Assembly (NCBI GenBank): GCA_964481485.1
Contig: CAYZVM010000092.1
Location: 1 to 22,369, forward strand
Direction: 5' to 3'
DNA from: M3007 sp964481485
Lineage (GTDB): Bacteria > Bacteroidota > Bacteroidia > Chitinophagales > Saprospiraceae
DNA: 22,369 nt
Shown: in pieces, positions 13,342 to 21,794 of the stretch
How positions within the stretch are numbered: position 1 is the stretch's first letter
Layout of the letters: each line of letters begins with the position of its first letter
Program-made: the position numbers and the translations under genes
The notes under the pieces: model-generated
Told to the model about the DNA's origin: nothing
The model's input: only the letters and a program-made list of their open reading frames with translations
The model's database searches: none

Positions 13342-15053
13342 TACCTCCACCCTTTCAAATCCACTCCCGCTGGCGCACGTTTTTGCACCTCCTCTGTCCA
13401 TTTTGGGATGAAGTAACGGTGGTAACGCAGCCGTGAAATCGCGTTCGGCTGCGCGTGGTCGCCATTCCAGCAATGCTCGGCGCGGTCGCCGTAGTCCACC
13501 TCGCCGTCATAAGTCGGATTGTCCAGCCCTTTCAACATTTCCTCGGCGAGATACACCGCGTTGTTCAGATAAAAGTTGTCCATATCGCCGCAATAGAGGT
13601 GGATTTTGCCGCGCAGTTTAGGGCCGAGTGTCGGCCAGTCGCGTTTCATAATCCACGTCAAATCGTAGTTTTCTTTCCAATATTCGGCCACTTTCGGGTT
13701 GATTTCTCCTGTCATTTTGTCCCAAATCCGCTCCGGGTAGCCGTCTTTCCCCACTGGCGAATACACGGCTTCCCATATATCGAACTGCTGCCCGCTGCGG
13801 CCTTTTGTGCCGAGCGCGAATTCGTAGAAGTTGGTATTTTGCAAGGTGGCGCTGACGTGGCCGAGATAATTTCGTTTGGCCGGGCGCAGTATTTTGTCAA
13901 AATCGCCTGCTTGCCAATAGGCATTTTTGTCTTTGTAAATATCCACCACCGTGTAAGCGCGAAAGTCAATCGGGTCGGGGCAGGCGGCATAACAGCCGTT
14001 AAACTCGTCGGGATAGAAGACCTGCACAGCCAATGCCTCCCAGCCGCCCGTGCTGCCGCCATAAGTAAACCGCGCCCATCCCGCGCCGATGCCCCGAAAA
14101 CGTTTTTCGATTTCAGGAATCAACTCGTACATGATAGCATCGCCATAAGGGCCGACATTGGCAGAATTGACGGCATAAGAATCGTCGTAAAATGGGCATG
14201 GGTGTTGAATCTCAATGGCCAGAACGCGCGGGAAATCCGGCCCCGTCCACATTTTGTAAAAATCGTGAGCCTCCTGTTGCACAATGCGGTTGTAGCCATG
14301 CAGGTTGAAACGTTCGCTAAAATCCGGCTTCAAATCCGGGTCGGGCGGCTCGGTGCGGAAGCCGTCGAAGTCGGCGGGAAAATGTCCGTGAAAAACGGCG
14401 AGCGGGTATCGCACATCGGGGTGTTCGGCCCAGCCCTCGGGCAGCAGGACGTGCGCACCGAGCGTCATCGGGCGGCCCCAAAATTCGGTAAGCAATTTGC
14501 TCTGTATTTCGATGTGCTTGATGTATTTCGTGTCTTTTGGTTTTTCGATGGGTGGGATTTCTTCGGTCAGTTCGATGCGCAGCCCGTTTTGGTCGCTCGG
14601 CAGTGGAAGTTTGATTTTCAGTGGTTTGGAATACAAATTGCCCGGTGCGCGATTCCATTGCTGGCCTTCGCCCCTATCCATGGGGAGTTTCACCACATGG
14701 CCGTCCTTGCGGCGGAAAGTTTCATATTTGTGCAACAATGCTTGCACGAAGTATTCGCCTGGCGGCAGGTCGCGGAGGTTCCGAACGGGGTAGCCAAATT
14801 CGTCGTTGCCAAAATTTTTTGACGTGTTTGCTTCCCAATTTTCCACGTCCATGCCAAAGACCTGAGCGGTCTGGTAGTCGTCGCGGATTTGGAACCGAGG
14901 TTCTTCATCGGCGTTTTTGGAAAAGAGCAAAAGCAGGCGACCATCAAGTGGTTTTTCGGAAATTTTTTTGGGGTATGCGACGATGAAATTGGTTTGCGCC
15001 ATAATGGAAAAAGGGAGCGAAAGACAAAAAAGAAAAAACAACCTGACTATCAT
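13338..15053 (-). CDS. Secreted alpha/beta-hydrolase, putative esterase
   Basis: This is a 571-aa protein with a signal peptide (residues 1-19, hydrophobic, ending IMAQ). The N-terminal ~200 residues are beta-rich. The rest resembles the enterochelin-esterase/esterase-D type of alpha/beta-hydrolase: the core strand YPLAVFHGHFPADF, then the nucleophile elbow YGGS334TGGWEAL (GxSxGG). The acid is likely an Asp in YCGDMDNFY and the base a His in EHCWNGDH. Known relatives cleave ester bonds of siderophores, feruloyl groups or other acyl esters; the substrate here cannot be told. A strong promoter (TTGG-19-TACTTTTG, 15109-15079) precedes it. It is divergent from the 139-aa membrane protein gene and convergent with the polyprenyl synthase gene. 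Confidence 0.8.
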   Translation of the reverse strand: MIVRLFFLFCLSLPFSIMAQTNFIVAYPKKISEKPLDGRLLLLFSKNADEEPRFQIRDDYQTAQVFGMDVENWEANTSKNFGNDEFGYPVRNLRDLPPGEYFVQALLHKYETFRRKDGHVVKLPMDRGEGQQWNRAPGNLYSKPLKIKLPLPSDQNGLRIELTEEIPPIEKPKDTKYIKHIEIQSKLLTEFWGRPMTLGAHVLLPEGWAEHPDVRYPLAVFHGHFPADFDGFRTEPPDPDLKPDFSERFNLHGYNRIVQQEAHDFYKMWTGPDFPRVLAIEIQHPCPFYDDSYAVNSANVGPYGDAIMYELIPEIEKRFRGIGAGWARFTYGGSTGGWEALAVQVFYPDEFNGCYAACPDPIDFRAYTVVDIYKDKNAYWQAGDFDKILRPAKRNYLGHVSATLQNTNFYEFALGTKGRSGQQFDIWEAVYSPVGKDGYPERIWDKMTGEINPKVAEYWKENYDLTWIMKRDWPTLGPKLRGKIHLYCGDMDNFYLNNAVYLAEEMLKGLDNPTYDGEVDYGDRAEHCWNGDHAQPNAISRLRYHRYFIPKWTEEVQKRAPAGVDLKGWRY

Positions 15054-15078
15054 TGGAAAAAAATTGAAATTTGTCCGC

Positions 15079-15109
15079 CAAAAGTAGAAAAGACGCTCTG
15101 TCCAGCCAA
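15079..15109 (-). promoter_or_regulatory. Promoter of the esterase gene
   Basis: Read leftward: TTGG (15109-15106), a 19-nt spacer, then TACTTTTG (15086-15079). Both elements and the spacing match the Bacteroidota -33/-7 promoter. The ATG follows about 25 nt downstream. Confidence 0.7.
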
Positions 15110-15155
15110 CTCATTGCGCCCTTTGTCCGTTACAGCAAAAAAAGTATTGCCGTTT

Positions 15156-15575
15156 ATGTTTCGCCGCACACAGATGCCCGACGTATTTGACCGCCTCGAA
15201 CGCGAAGCCAGCGATGATTTTCGCCTGCTCGAGGAGCTGGGGCCTGTGCATTTTGGCACCGAACACCTCGTGGACCTCCACGCACAAGCACGCGAAAGGC
15301 TCGCACTTTTCAAAGTTCGCCAACGCCTTGGCATGTTGATTGGCGGCACGGGGGCGGGCTGGGCGTTGTTGGCTGCATTGTTCAACTTGGCGGGCTGGAA
15401 CTGGCTGGCACTCATTGCATTGGGTGCGGCGGCACTAAGTTTTGCGGTTTTTCTTTTTATTGTTTTTTGGCAAAAAAAACGCTTTGAGAGCAGGGGCGAA
15501 CTTGAATATGCACAACGACTCATTGAAGAAGAATTGCGACGACGCGCCCAAAAGCGCCGCGAAGCGAACCGGTGA
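15156..15575 (+). CDS. Small membrane protein with two helices
   Basis: This is a 139-aa protein from the ATG at 15156, or 133 aa from 15174. The frame is open much further upstream, but that part lies antisense to the esterase gene and is not protein-like. A soluble helical N-part (FDRLEREASDDFRLLEELG, then a basic RERLALFKVRQRL) is followed by two membrane helices (LGMLIGGTGAGWALLAALF and LALIALGAAALSFAVFLFIVFW). A charged C-terminal helix (RLIEEELRRRAQKRR) ends it. Both ends would be cytoplasmic. I recognise no family. It ends 7 bp before the methyltransferase start, so the two are co-transcribed. Confidence 0.65.
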   Translation: MFRRTQMPDVFDRLEREASDDFRLLEELGPVHFGTEHLVDLHAQARERLALFKVRQRLGMLIGGTGAGWALLAALFNLAGWNWLALIALGAAALSFAVFLFIVFWQKKRFESRGELEYAQRLIEEELRRRAQKRREANR

Positions 15576-15582
15576 CACTGCC

Positions 15583-16770
15583 ATGCCAATCTCTCAGTTT
15601 ATTGCCTCATTTCGCACCGCCTTCATGGACGGCCAGTTGCTCAAATTGACGTTGAGCAAACCTACCAATGCCGCGCCAGCCGAGTTGAAAAACGTGTATC
15701 TCCGCCCCGTGAAGTTGAAAAAAGGGATGGTCGTAGCGTTCAATTTTCGGTACAAAACCCGCGACGAGGTAAAAAATTATGACCTAGAGGAGGCCATCGC
15801 CCGTTTGACTGACTTTTTGGGGCGACAATTTTTGAACGCCGATTTGCTCACGCCAGAGCGCAACTACAACCTAATTTTTTCCAAAAACGGCGAGGTGACT
15901 TTTTTCTCTAAAAAAGCCTCGAACGCGCCTGCTCCCGACATGGCGCACGACCGCGCCAAACGCTGGCTGCTCGACCCTGCCGCCCCGTGGCTGCACGCGC
16001 TCGGCATCGCCAGCGCCAACGGCGAGGTGTACGCCAACGCGCACGACAAATGGCGGCAAATCAATAAATACCTGGAAATCGTGGAAAGCCTGCTGCGCGA
16101 GCGCCCGCTGCCGCCCGATGCACATATTGCCGACATGGGCAGCGGCAAGGGCTATCTGACTTTCGCGCTCTACGATTTTTTGAAAAACAAACTCAACATG
16201 ACACCGAGCATAACGGGCATCGAACTCCGTAAAAACTTGGTGGATTTGTGCGAAAAAACAGCACAACAGGCGGGTTTCGAGGGCTTGCATTTCATCGCCC
16301 AAAATATCGAGAGCTATCGCCCGGAGCGATTGGATATGCTCATCGCCCTCCATGCCTGCGATACGGCGACTGACTTGGCGCTGGCGGTGGGCATCCGCCA
16401 CGCGGCGAAAATCATCGTGGCCGCCCCATGTTGCCACAAACAGATTCGGAAAGAAATGCAAACGCGCAATGAACTCGCTCCGTTGATGCAGCACGGCATC
16501 CTCGAAGAACGCCAGGCCGAAATCGTGACTGACGGCATCCGCGCACTTTTGCTCGAAGCACAAGGCTATAAGACCAATGTGTTTGAGTTCATCTCGACCG
16601 AACACACTGCCAAGAATGTAATGATAACTGCGACTTTGGACAAAAAGCGAGCAACAAATTCTGCCACTTCTTCGCAAAAACGCACTGCGGCATTGGAAAA
16701 AGTAGCGGCGATAAAGGCGGGATTCGGGATAAAAGAACATCATTTGGAAAAACTACTTGGCGAGCAGTAA
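15583..16770 (+). CDS. Class I SAM-dependent methyltransferase (METTL25/Methyltransf_32-like)
   Basis: This is a 395-aa protein from the ATG at 15583, seven bases after the previous stop. The open frame extends upstream, but only within the preceding gene. The SAM-binding motif I is IADMGSGKGYLTFALYDFL. An acidic strand-2 end in GIELRKNLVDLCEK follows, then the post-motif segment LIALHACDTATDLALAVG and the APCCHKQIR signature. The ALHACDTATD and (A/N)PCCH combination is typical of a group that includes METTL25/TRM13-like proteins, some of which modify RNA. The N-terminal ~150 residues (KNVYLRPVKLKKG, FNFRYKTRDEVKNYD) form a separate conserved domain. An RNA substrate is an inference. The basic C-terminal tail (residues about 350-395) would fit nucleic-acid contact. 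Confidence 0.78.
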   Translation: MPISQFIASFRTAFMDGQLLKLTLSKPTNAAPAELKNVYLRPVKLKKGMVVAFNFRYKTRDEVKNYDLEEAIARLTDFLGRQFLNADLLTPERNYNLIFSKNGEVTFFSKKASNAPAPDMAHDRAKRWLLDPAAPWLHALGIASANGEVYANAHDKWRQINKYLEIVESLLRERPLPPDAHIADMGSGKGYLTFALYDFLKNKLNMTPSITGIELRKNLVDLCEKTAQQAGFEGLHFIAQNIESYRPERLDMLIALHACDTATDLALAVGIRHAAKIIVAAPCCHKQIRKEMQTRNELAPLMQHGILEERQAEIVTDGIRALLLEAQGYKTNVFEFISTEHTAKNVMITATLDKKRATNSATSSQKRTAALEKVAAIKAGFGIKEHHLEKLLGEQ

Positions 16771-16790
16771 CAGATTGCAGGTAGGCTGTC

Positions 16791-16798
16791 TATTTTTG
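16791..16798 (+). promoter_or_regulatory. -7 box of the DUF1684 gene
   Basis: TATTTTTG matches TAnnTTTG exactly, 23 nt before the ATG at 16822. No TTG box lies at the ideal -33 distance. Confidence 0.5.
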
Positions 16799-16821
16799 CG
16801 GGTCTACAAAACTGCTTTACA

Positions 16822-17436
16822 ATGAAATACTCGCCTTTTTTATTCGCCATTTTATTCGCCCAAACGGCCTTTGCCCAAATTGCCGACACCGCGTTTTACG
16901 CAGCTACCACCCGCCACCGCCAAGAATACAAAGAGCATTTCTTGACCGAGGCTCGCTCCCCTTTGGCAGAAGAAGATACTGCTTCGCTTGATTTTTTTTC
17001 TCCGAACAAAGACTGGCTCGTGACGGCCACTTTCCAGCGCACCCCCGATTCTTTGCCATTTGACATGGCCACATACAGTGGCCGAAATGCCAAATATCAA
17101 CAGTATGGCATCGCGACATTTGAAAAAAATGGCAAAACGCACACGCTGCGGCTCTACCAAAATATGCGGCTGATGACCTCACAAAAACACCACGACTACC
17201 TCTTCCTGCCGTTCAAAGACTCCACCAATGGCGTTACCACTTACGGGGGTGGGCGCTATCTTGATTTCCGGCAGGGCGACATCAGCGCCGAAAATGTGCT
17301 CGTGATTGATTTCAATAAATCTTACAACCCATGGTGCGCGTATAGCGATGGCTACAACTGCCCGATTCCGCCCAAGGAGAATCATCTGAAAGTGTCGGTG
17401 GAAGCAGGGGAAAAAAATTTTAAAGGAGAGAAATAG
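16822..17436 (+). CDS. Secreted DUF1684 domain protein
   Basis: This is a 204-aa protein. The signal peptide covers residues 1-18 (FLFAILFAQTAFAQ). The mature part carries the DUF1684 features: a helical RHRQEYKEHF start, LDFFSPNKDWLVTATFQRT, repeated short strands (YGIATFEKNGKTHTLRLYQ), the FLPFKDSTNGVTTYGGGRYLD block, and the signature NPWCAYSDGYNCPIPPKENHLKVSVEAGEK at the end. The two Cys of CAYSDGYNCP are typical. The family's function is unknown; it is common in Bacteroidota and related to heme/iron-neighbourhood proteins only by loose association. It has its own -7 box and is followed by a hairpin at 17452-17477. Confidence 0.85.
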   Translation: MKYSPFLFAILFAQTAFAQIADTAFYAATTRHRQEYKEHFLTEARSPLAEEDTASLDFFSPNKDWLVTATFQRTPDSLPFDMATYSGRNAKYQQYGIATFEKNGKTHTLRLYQNMRLMTSQKHHDYLFLPFKDSTNGVTTYGGGRYLDFRQGDISAENVLVIDFNKSYNPWCAYSDGYNCPIPPKENHLKVSVEAGEKNFKGEK

Positions 17437-17440
17437 CCCT

Positions 17441-17477
17441 GAAAAACAAAACCCCCGCCGGTGGTGAACGGCGAGGG
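17441..17477 (-). terminator. Intrinsic terminator for the 78-aa gene (may serve both strands)
   Basis: CCCCCGCCG (17452-17460) pairs with CGGCGAGGG (17469-17477) with one mismatch, around the loop GTGGTGAA. Read leftward the stem is followed by GTTTTGTTTTTC, a proper T-run, so it should end transcription of the leftward 78-aa gene, 32 nt after its stop. Rightward it follows the DUF1684 stop, but without a T-run. Confidence 0.65.
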
Positions 17478-17508
17478 CTTGTTCTCATAGTTTGGAAGCC
17501 TGCTTTTT

Positions 17509-17745
17509 TCAAAGGGTGGCTTCAAAGGCTGTTTTTGTGCTGTATTGTAAGATGTTGTTGATGGCAGCCTGAGATGGGTTGAATTTGGCTTTGGGGAGTT
17601 GAACTTTTGCTGTCAAGAGTGCGTCGAATTCGGCACGCATTTCGGGATTTTCATCCAGAAGGTGCGCCATTTCCACAGCTTCGTTGGCAGGCATTTCGCG
17701 GTACATAAACTGTACCAGAGCGTTGAATGTGTAGGTTTCCTCCAT
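17509..17745 (-). CDS. Small conserved hypothetical protein (78 aa)
   Basis: The protein starts MEETYTFNALVQFMYREM. It has a mainly helical middle (ANEAVEMAHLLDENPEMRAEFDALLTA) and a conserved-looking end (LPKAKFNPSQAAINNILQYS). It has no signal peptide or membrane helix. Proteins of this length with the FSPSxAAINNIL tail recur in Saprospiria and other Bacteroidota genomes (recollection). The helical N-part resembles the cytoplasmic end of anti-sigma factors by composition only, so no function is assigned. A terminator lies just downstream and a second terminator-like hairpin sits 38 nt upstream of its start. Confidence 0.7.
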   Translation of the reverse strand: MEETYTFNALVQFMYREMPANEAVEMAHLLDENPEMRAEFDALLTAKVQLPKAKFNPSQAAINNILQYSTKTAFEATL

Positions 17746-17782
17746 AGGCGTTTGTAGCCGCTTTGATTTAGAATTTTGTTTG

Positions 17783-17808
17783 AAAAAAATCCCACTAAAA
17801 ACAGTGGG
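17783..17808 (-). terminator. Terminator-like hairpin ahead of the 78-aa gene
   Basis: CCCACT (17791-17796) and AGTGGG (17803-17808) flank AAAAAC. Read leftward the stem is followed by ATTTTTTTC, so it has the form of an intrinsic terminator. It lies about 150 nt downstream of the PorZ-like gene and only 38 nt before the 78-aa start codon. It could end the PorZ transcript or act as a leader attenuator. Confidence 0.55.
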
Positions 17809-17956
17809 CGGGGAATTGTTATTGCTCTGGCCGAGAGAATATTTCGGATTTTAACACTTGAAACCTTGGTGAAGTTTGAAAAAATTTGGTGCGGATTTAT
17901 TCGTGTTTCTCAACGCCTGTTTTTTTGCACAAACCACTTCGATTTTTTCCTCGCAA

Positions 17957-20269
17957 TCAATTCAATATCACGACTTTTGTAATAATTGCGTCGGGTGTAT
18001 CGAACGATTGCGAACTGGTGGCGAACACCAAATAAACACCCGAGGCTGCCCGCCGACCGAGATAGTCGCGGCCATTCCACACTGCCTGGCCGCCCAACGA
18101 TGTGCCTTCATAAACAAGATTGCCGGCCACGTCCGTGATTTTCACATTGGCATCTCTTGCCAGCCCATAAATAGCGATGGGGCCGTCGTAGTCGGGGCGG
18201 ACGGGATTTGGGTAGGCATAAGGCGCCAAACTGTTGATGCGCCCGCCCTCGGTGGCTTCGCTGCGCAGGGAAATAATGCCTCTTTGTGTACCAATCCACG
18301 CCTCGCCATCTTTTGGGTTGATAGCAATATCCGTGATTGAATTGTCGAAAAGTGGGCTATTGGTGTCCGTGAACCGCGCCACTTGGGTCAGCGCATCGGG
18401 CGACTGGACGAAAACGCCATTGCCGGTGCCAAACCATTTGCGGTTCGCGCCATCCACGGCGATGGTATTTATATTCTCTGTTTCGAGCAAATAGCCGTTG
18501 AAGCCATCCACATTAACGATGCGGCGGCGGCCTGTGCAGGAGGCCTCGAACACGTTGCTGCCACACTCAAAACTGACCACGCCCTGAGTAGTGCCTACCC
18601 ACACATCACCTTCGAGGTCAACGGCTATGCAGTTCACCGAGTTGTTCGGGAGCGCGCTGTTGGCACTGGTGATGAGGCGGTAGCGATCGTCCGCAGGATT
18701 GTCAATGTCCTGGCCACTGTCGTACACCAGCACACCTCCATTGAAACCAACGACAAACCATTTATAGCCGTTTTGGTCCACAGTCACTTGCAGGAGGCGA
18801 TTGTTCGGCGCTGCCGAAAAATTGCGCATCGTGCCATCTGATTTTAAGACAGCGATGGGCGAAGGTGCATTGAAATTAGAGATCCAGAGGTTGTTGTTGG
18901 CATCAAATGCGATACCGTTAACGGAGGTTTGAGAAGCCGAAGGGCTGCTCTGTAAGATAGAGTTGTTTTTGTCATAGCATTTTATCGGAGCGCCCGGATC
19001 GGTCGCTTCCACCAGTCCGCCGACAAAACTCCCTGCAAAAAACTTGTCTTCTACTGGGTGGGGCGCCACCTTCCAAAGAGAATTTTGGCACTCACCCAGT
19101 TCAGGATTGCTCCCCCCGTAGAAGCGGCTCCATGTGCCATTTTCATAAATATAAATCCCCCATTGACCATAGTTGGGGCTCAGGTCGGGGTTGGCACCCG
19201 GTGTAGCGACATACACTTTATTATGCCCAATGGCAATTTCTCCCGAGTGTTCGAGAAAAGGGGAATTGAACCTGAAACGGTCACATTGGCCAGTGTTGTG
19301 GTCGTAATAGCGGTAATCGTCGGATTCGTCGGCAAACCAGAATTTCTTTTCACCATCCTCAATGCCATAAAAAGGGAATTCGGCACCACAAGCCCAATGG
19401 ATTTCATAGCGGGCTCCGGATGTTTCCATGTATTCCACCGAGCCAAAAAAGCCAACTTTCCACGCAATCATCAGACCCGAGCCCTCGCTGGTGAGGTAAT
19501 ATACCTCCCGGTCGGTACGGGAGGCGACTTCCGTCACTGCTGCGTCGTCGTAGCTGTACAATGTTTTTCCGATGCCGAGGTAAAGATTGTTGTTCCAAAC
19601 GGCCATCGTGTTCACAGTGGTGCCAGCGGGGAAGCCCTCCGGCGCGCCGAGCATTTGCCAACGGCCAAAATCTTCGGGATTGATGTCGTTCGCAGGTATG
19701 CGGAACAGGCCTTCTTCGGTGCCTGCATACAAATTCCCATTAAAAAGAGCCACCGACCTCACGACCATATCGGTGAATACCGTCCATTCCACCTCCTCTT
19801 TTTCGAGGTTCAGTTTCAGAACTCCGAAGCCGCAGGCGACGTAGGCGATTTTACCCTCAAAAGTGACATCGTAAATTTGTTTGTCACCGATGATGTTGAT
19901 GTTTTTCTTGATAAAAGGCAAATTCACCACCGTGCCATCGGCGGGATAATAAATATCCAAATTGCTGTTGGAGTAGGCCAACAGGAGCGCCGCAGCATCG
20001 CGGTTGTAGCGGATGAGGCGCATACCCACATCGCTCAAACCTTCCACTTTGGTCAGAAAACGCGGCGAACGGTCGACTTTGTCAATCTCGACCACGGCCC
20101 ATTCTGATGCGAAATAAACTTTCGTGTTGCTTTGCGTTACATATTTCGAGCGTTGCCAGGGCAGGTGTTGGCGCCATTCCCCGATGGCGAGCGGCGGGAA
20201 AGAATCCGACTGGGCGGCCAAGTTTGCGAGCGTAACTATCAGTAATACAAGGGAAAAGAGCGGGCGCAT
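17957..20269 (-). CDS. porZ: PorZ-like type IX secretion system protein
   Basis: This is a 770-aa protein, close to the 776 aa of P. gingivalis PorZ. A signal peptide (1-19, ending LAAQ) is followed by two beta-propellers built of WVGT/WFGT-type blades. The first opens with GEWRQHLPW, KVYFASEWAVVEID and VEGLSDVGMRLIRYN; the second has NGIAFDANNNLWISN, INTIAVDGANRKWFGTGNG and DIAINPKDGEAWIGTQRG. A C-terminal sorting domain of type A (about 680-770) has AYPNPVRPDYDG, DVAGNLVYEG, WNGRDYLGRRAASGVYLV and ends in VVILN. Known PorZ sits on the cell surface in the attachment complex and delivers A-LPS to PorU. Whether this organism makes A-LPS is unknown. No other type IX gene is in the window. It could also be a generic two-propeller regulator-like surface protein, but the N-terminal match favours PorZ. 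Confidence 0.78.
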   Translation of the reverse strand: MRPLFSLVLLIVTLANLAAQSDSFPPLAIGEWRQHLPWQRSKYVTQSNTKVYFASEWAVVEIDKVDRSPRFLTKVEGLSDVGMRLIRYNRDAAALLLAYSNSNLDIYYPADGTVVNLPFIKKNINIIGDKQIYDVTFEGKIAYVACGFGVLKLNLEKEEVEWTVFTDMVVRSVALFNGNLYAGTEEGLFRIPANDINPEDFGRWQMLGAPEGFPAGTTVNTMAVWNNNLYLGIGKTLYSYDDAAVTEVASRTDREVYYLTSEGSGLMIAWKVGFFGSVEYMETSGARYEIHWACGAEFPFYGIEDGEKKFWFADESDDYRYYDHNTGQCDRFRFNSPFLEHSGEIAIGHNKVYVATPGANPDLSPNYGQWGIYIYENGTWSRFYGGSNPELGECQNSLWKVAPHPVEDKFFAGSFVGGLVEATDPGAPIKCYDKNNSILQSSPSASQTSVNGIAFDANNNLWISNFNAPSPIAVLKSDGTMRNFSAAPNNRLLQVTVDQNGYKWFVVGFNGGVLVYDSGQDIDNPADDRYRLITSANSALPNNSVNCIAVDLEGDVWVGTTQGVVSFECGSNVFEASCTGRRRIVNVDGFNGYLLETENINTIAVDGANRKWFGTGNGVFVQSPDALTQVARFTDTNSPLFDNSITDIAINPKDGEAWIGTQRGIISLRSEATEGGRINSLAPYAYPNPVRPDYDGPIAIYGLARDANVKITDVAGNLVYEGTSLGGQAVWNGRDYLGRRAASGVYLVFATSSQSFDTPDAIITKVVILN

Positions 20270-20315
20270 ACGTTCGATTGGTTGACTGTTTTAAAAAATG
20301 GGCAACGTGCTTTGT

Positions 20316-20332
20316 TGCATCGCATTGATGCA
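20316..20332. repeat. Small inverted repeat in the porZ/FkbM divergent region
   Basis: TGCATC (20316-20321) and GATGCA (20327-20332) flank GCATT. It lies in the 144-bp region between the divergent porZ-like and FkbM genes and may be an operator half-site pair or chance. No clear promoter for porZ was found here. Confidence 0.3.
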
Positions 20333-20413
20333 CACCGGCAGACTTGGGTTGCCTGTGGTTGGCCAGCGTATTTCAGCAATCATGCGGTTAAATTTGGCTA
20401 ATCCTGTCTAATA

Positions 20414-21148
20414 TTGCGGCGAAATATTCGAAATTTGAAAACGGCTATCAAACGATTCCTGAAATCCCTTCCCATCGCGTTTACACAAAATCAACGCTAC
20501 GACCGGCAAACCAACCGCGTCATACAAAAGGTGTGCAAACCCGACAGCAACTGCATTGATGTAGGCTGTCACAAAGGGGAAATCCTTGATTTATTCCTGA
20601 AATACGCCCCTCAAGGAACGCACTACGGATTTGAGCCGATTCCCGTTTTGTACGAGGGTCTGGTGAAAAAATACGCGGTATCTAACTGCCGTTTTTTCAA
20701 CATAGCCCTCTCCGACAAGCCGGGGACTTCGAGTTTCAATTACGTCGTGAGCAATCCCTCGTACAGCGGCCTGCTCAAAAGAAATTATGACCATCCCAAC
20801 GAAAAAGACACCCAAATTACCGTCCGCACCGAACGATTAGACGACCTCATCCCTGCCGATGCACAAATTGATTTGGTGAAAATAGACGTGGAAGGTGGAG
20901 AAATTTTGGTGCTGCGCGGTGCCATCAAAACTTTGACGCGGTGCAAGCCGGTGGTTATTTTTGAACATGGCCTCGGCGCTTCCGAATTGTACGGTGCCAC
21001 ACCCGAGCAGGTGTTTGAATTGTTCGAGCAGTGTGGGTTGCGGGTGTCGTTGTTGAGCCGTTTTTTACAAAACAAAGAGCCACTCTCAAAGGAGGAATTT
21101 TCCCGGCATTTTTATCGGAAGTTGAACTACTATTTTGTGGCTTATTGA
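20414..21148 (+). CDS. FkbM family methyltransferase
   Basis: This is up to 244 aa. The frame has no ATG near its start. TTG codons at 20414 and 20435 are the candidates; the second gives MKTAIKRFLKS and fits a near -7 box TAATATTG at 20409-20416 (one mismatch), which would place transcription start after the first TTG. The SAM-binding core is CIDVGCHKGEILDLFLKYAP, then HYGFEPIPVLYEGL, FFNIALSDKPG, and the FkbM signature DLVKIDVEGGEILVLRGA. Known FkbM enzymes O-methylate sugars, macrolides or glycolipids and are common in surface-polysaccharide clusters. The target here is unknown. The 3' end overlaps nadD tail-to-tail by 7 bp. Confidence 0.85.
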   Translation: MRRNIRNLKTAIKRFLKSLPIAFTQNQRYDRQTNRVIQKVCKPDSNCIDVGCHKGEILDLFLKYAPQGTHYGFEPIPVLYEGLVKKYAVSNCRFFNIALSDKPGTSSFNYVVSNPSYSGLLKRNYDHPNEKDTQITVRTERLDDLIPADAQIDLVKIDVEGGEILVLRGAIKTLTRCKPVVIFEHGLGASELYGATPEQVFELFEQCGLRVSLLSRFLQNKEPLSKEEFSRHFYRKLNYYFVAY

Positions 21149-21738
21149 TCTTCCCCTTGCCTCTTTTCACGGTACAAACTGCTTGTTTCCAGATACTCCC
21201 ACACCGCGTCGGGCACTAAGTAGCGCACCGATTTTCCCGTGCGGAGGCAATCCCGGATGTAAGTAGCAGAGATGTCGAGCAAAGGCGCCGCAAAGGTGCG
21301 GACACGCGGGTGCGAAGCTAACTCGCCGGGTTCATGATTCGGGCGTTTGTAGAGATAAATGTTGTAGTTGGCGAGGATTTGCTCGTAGTTTTTCCAAAGA
21401 TGCAGCGATGCCAAGTTGTCGCCGCCCATGATGAGCGCAAACTCGTGGTTAGGATATTTTTCTTTCAGAAAAGCCAGTGTATCAACGGTATAAGAAGGTT
21501 TTGGCAAATCAAATTCTACGTTGGAGGCCTGAATAAACGGGTTGTCGCCGATGCCCAAACGGGCGAGGTGCAGCCGATCATAGTCGCGGGCGAGCGTCTT
21601 TTTGGGTTTGAACGGGTTTTGCGGACTGACCACGAGCCACACTTTGTCCAAATCCGTTTGTGTCGCCATGAAATTGGCGATGATGAGGTGACCGACGTGG
21701 ATGGGATTGAAAGAGCCGAAGAACAAGCCGATTTTCAT
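21142..21738 (-). CDS. nadD: Nicotinate-nucleotide adenylyltransferase
   Basis: This is a 198-aa protein. The nucleotidyltransferase signature GSFNPIHVGHL is at residues 8-18, with the family's ALIMGGDNLASLHLWKNYEQIL in the middle and the ISATYIRDCL motif (ISSTxIR form) near the C-terminus. The length is normal. It joins ATP and nicotinate mononucleotide to make deamido-NAD in the cytoplasm. It follows rbfA with a 56-bp gap, likely in one transcript from the promoter at 22228-22261. Its last codons overlap the converging FkbM gene. Confidence 0.93.
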   Translation of the reverse strand: MKIGLFFGSFNPIHVGHLIIANFMATQTDLDKVWLVVSPQNPFKPKKTLARDYDRLHLARLGIGDNPFIQASNVEFDLPKPSYTVDTLAFLKEKYPNHEFALIMGGDNLASLHLWKNYEQILANYNIYLYKRPNHEPGELASHPRVRTFAAPLLDISATYIRDCLRTGKSVRYLVPDAVWEYLETSSLYREKRQGEDQ

Positions 21739-21794
21739 GAAAAGGAGATTGAGGGCGGGGCGAGAAAAATTCCCTAATCACAGAATCCCCAACC

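Noticed and set aside
13455..14822. 455-codon open frame on the + strand
   Set aside because: It is antisense to the secreted esterase gene, which has a signal peptide, promoter and catalytic motifs. The frame has no recognisable motifs.
19058..20107. 349-codon open frame on the + strand
   Set aside because: It is antisense to the PorZ-like gene, with no start signal or motif, and a His/Val-rich shadow composition.
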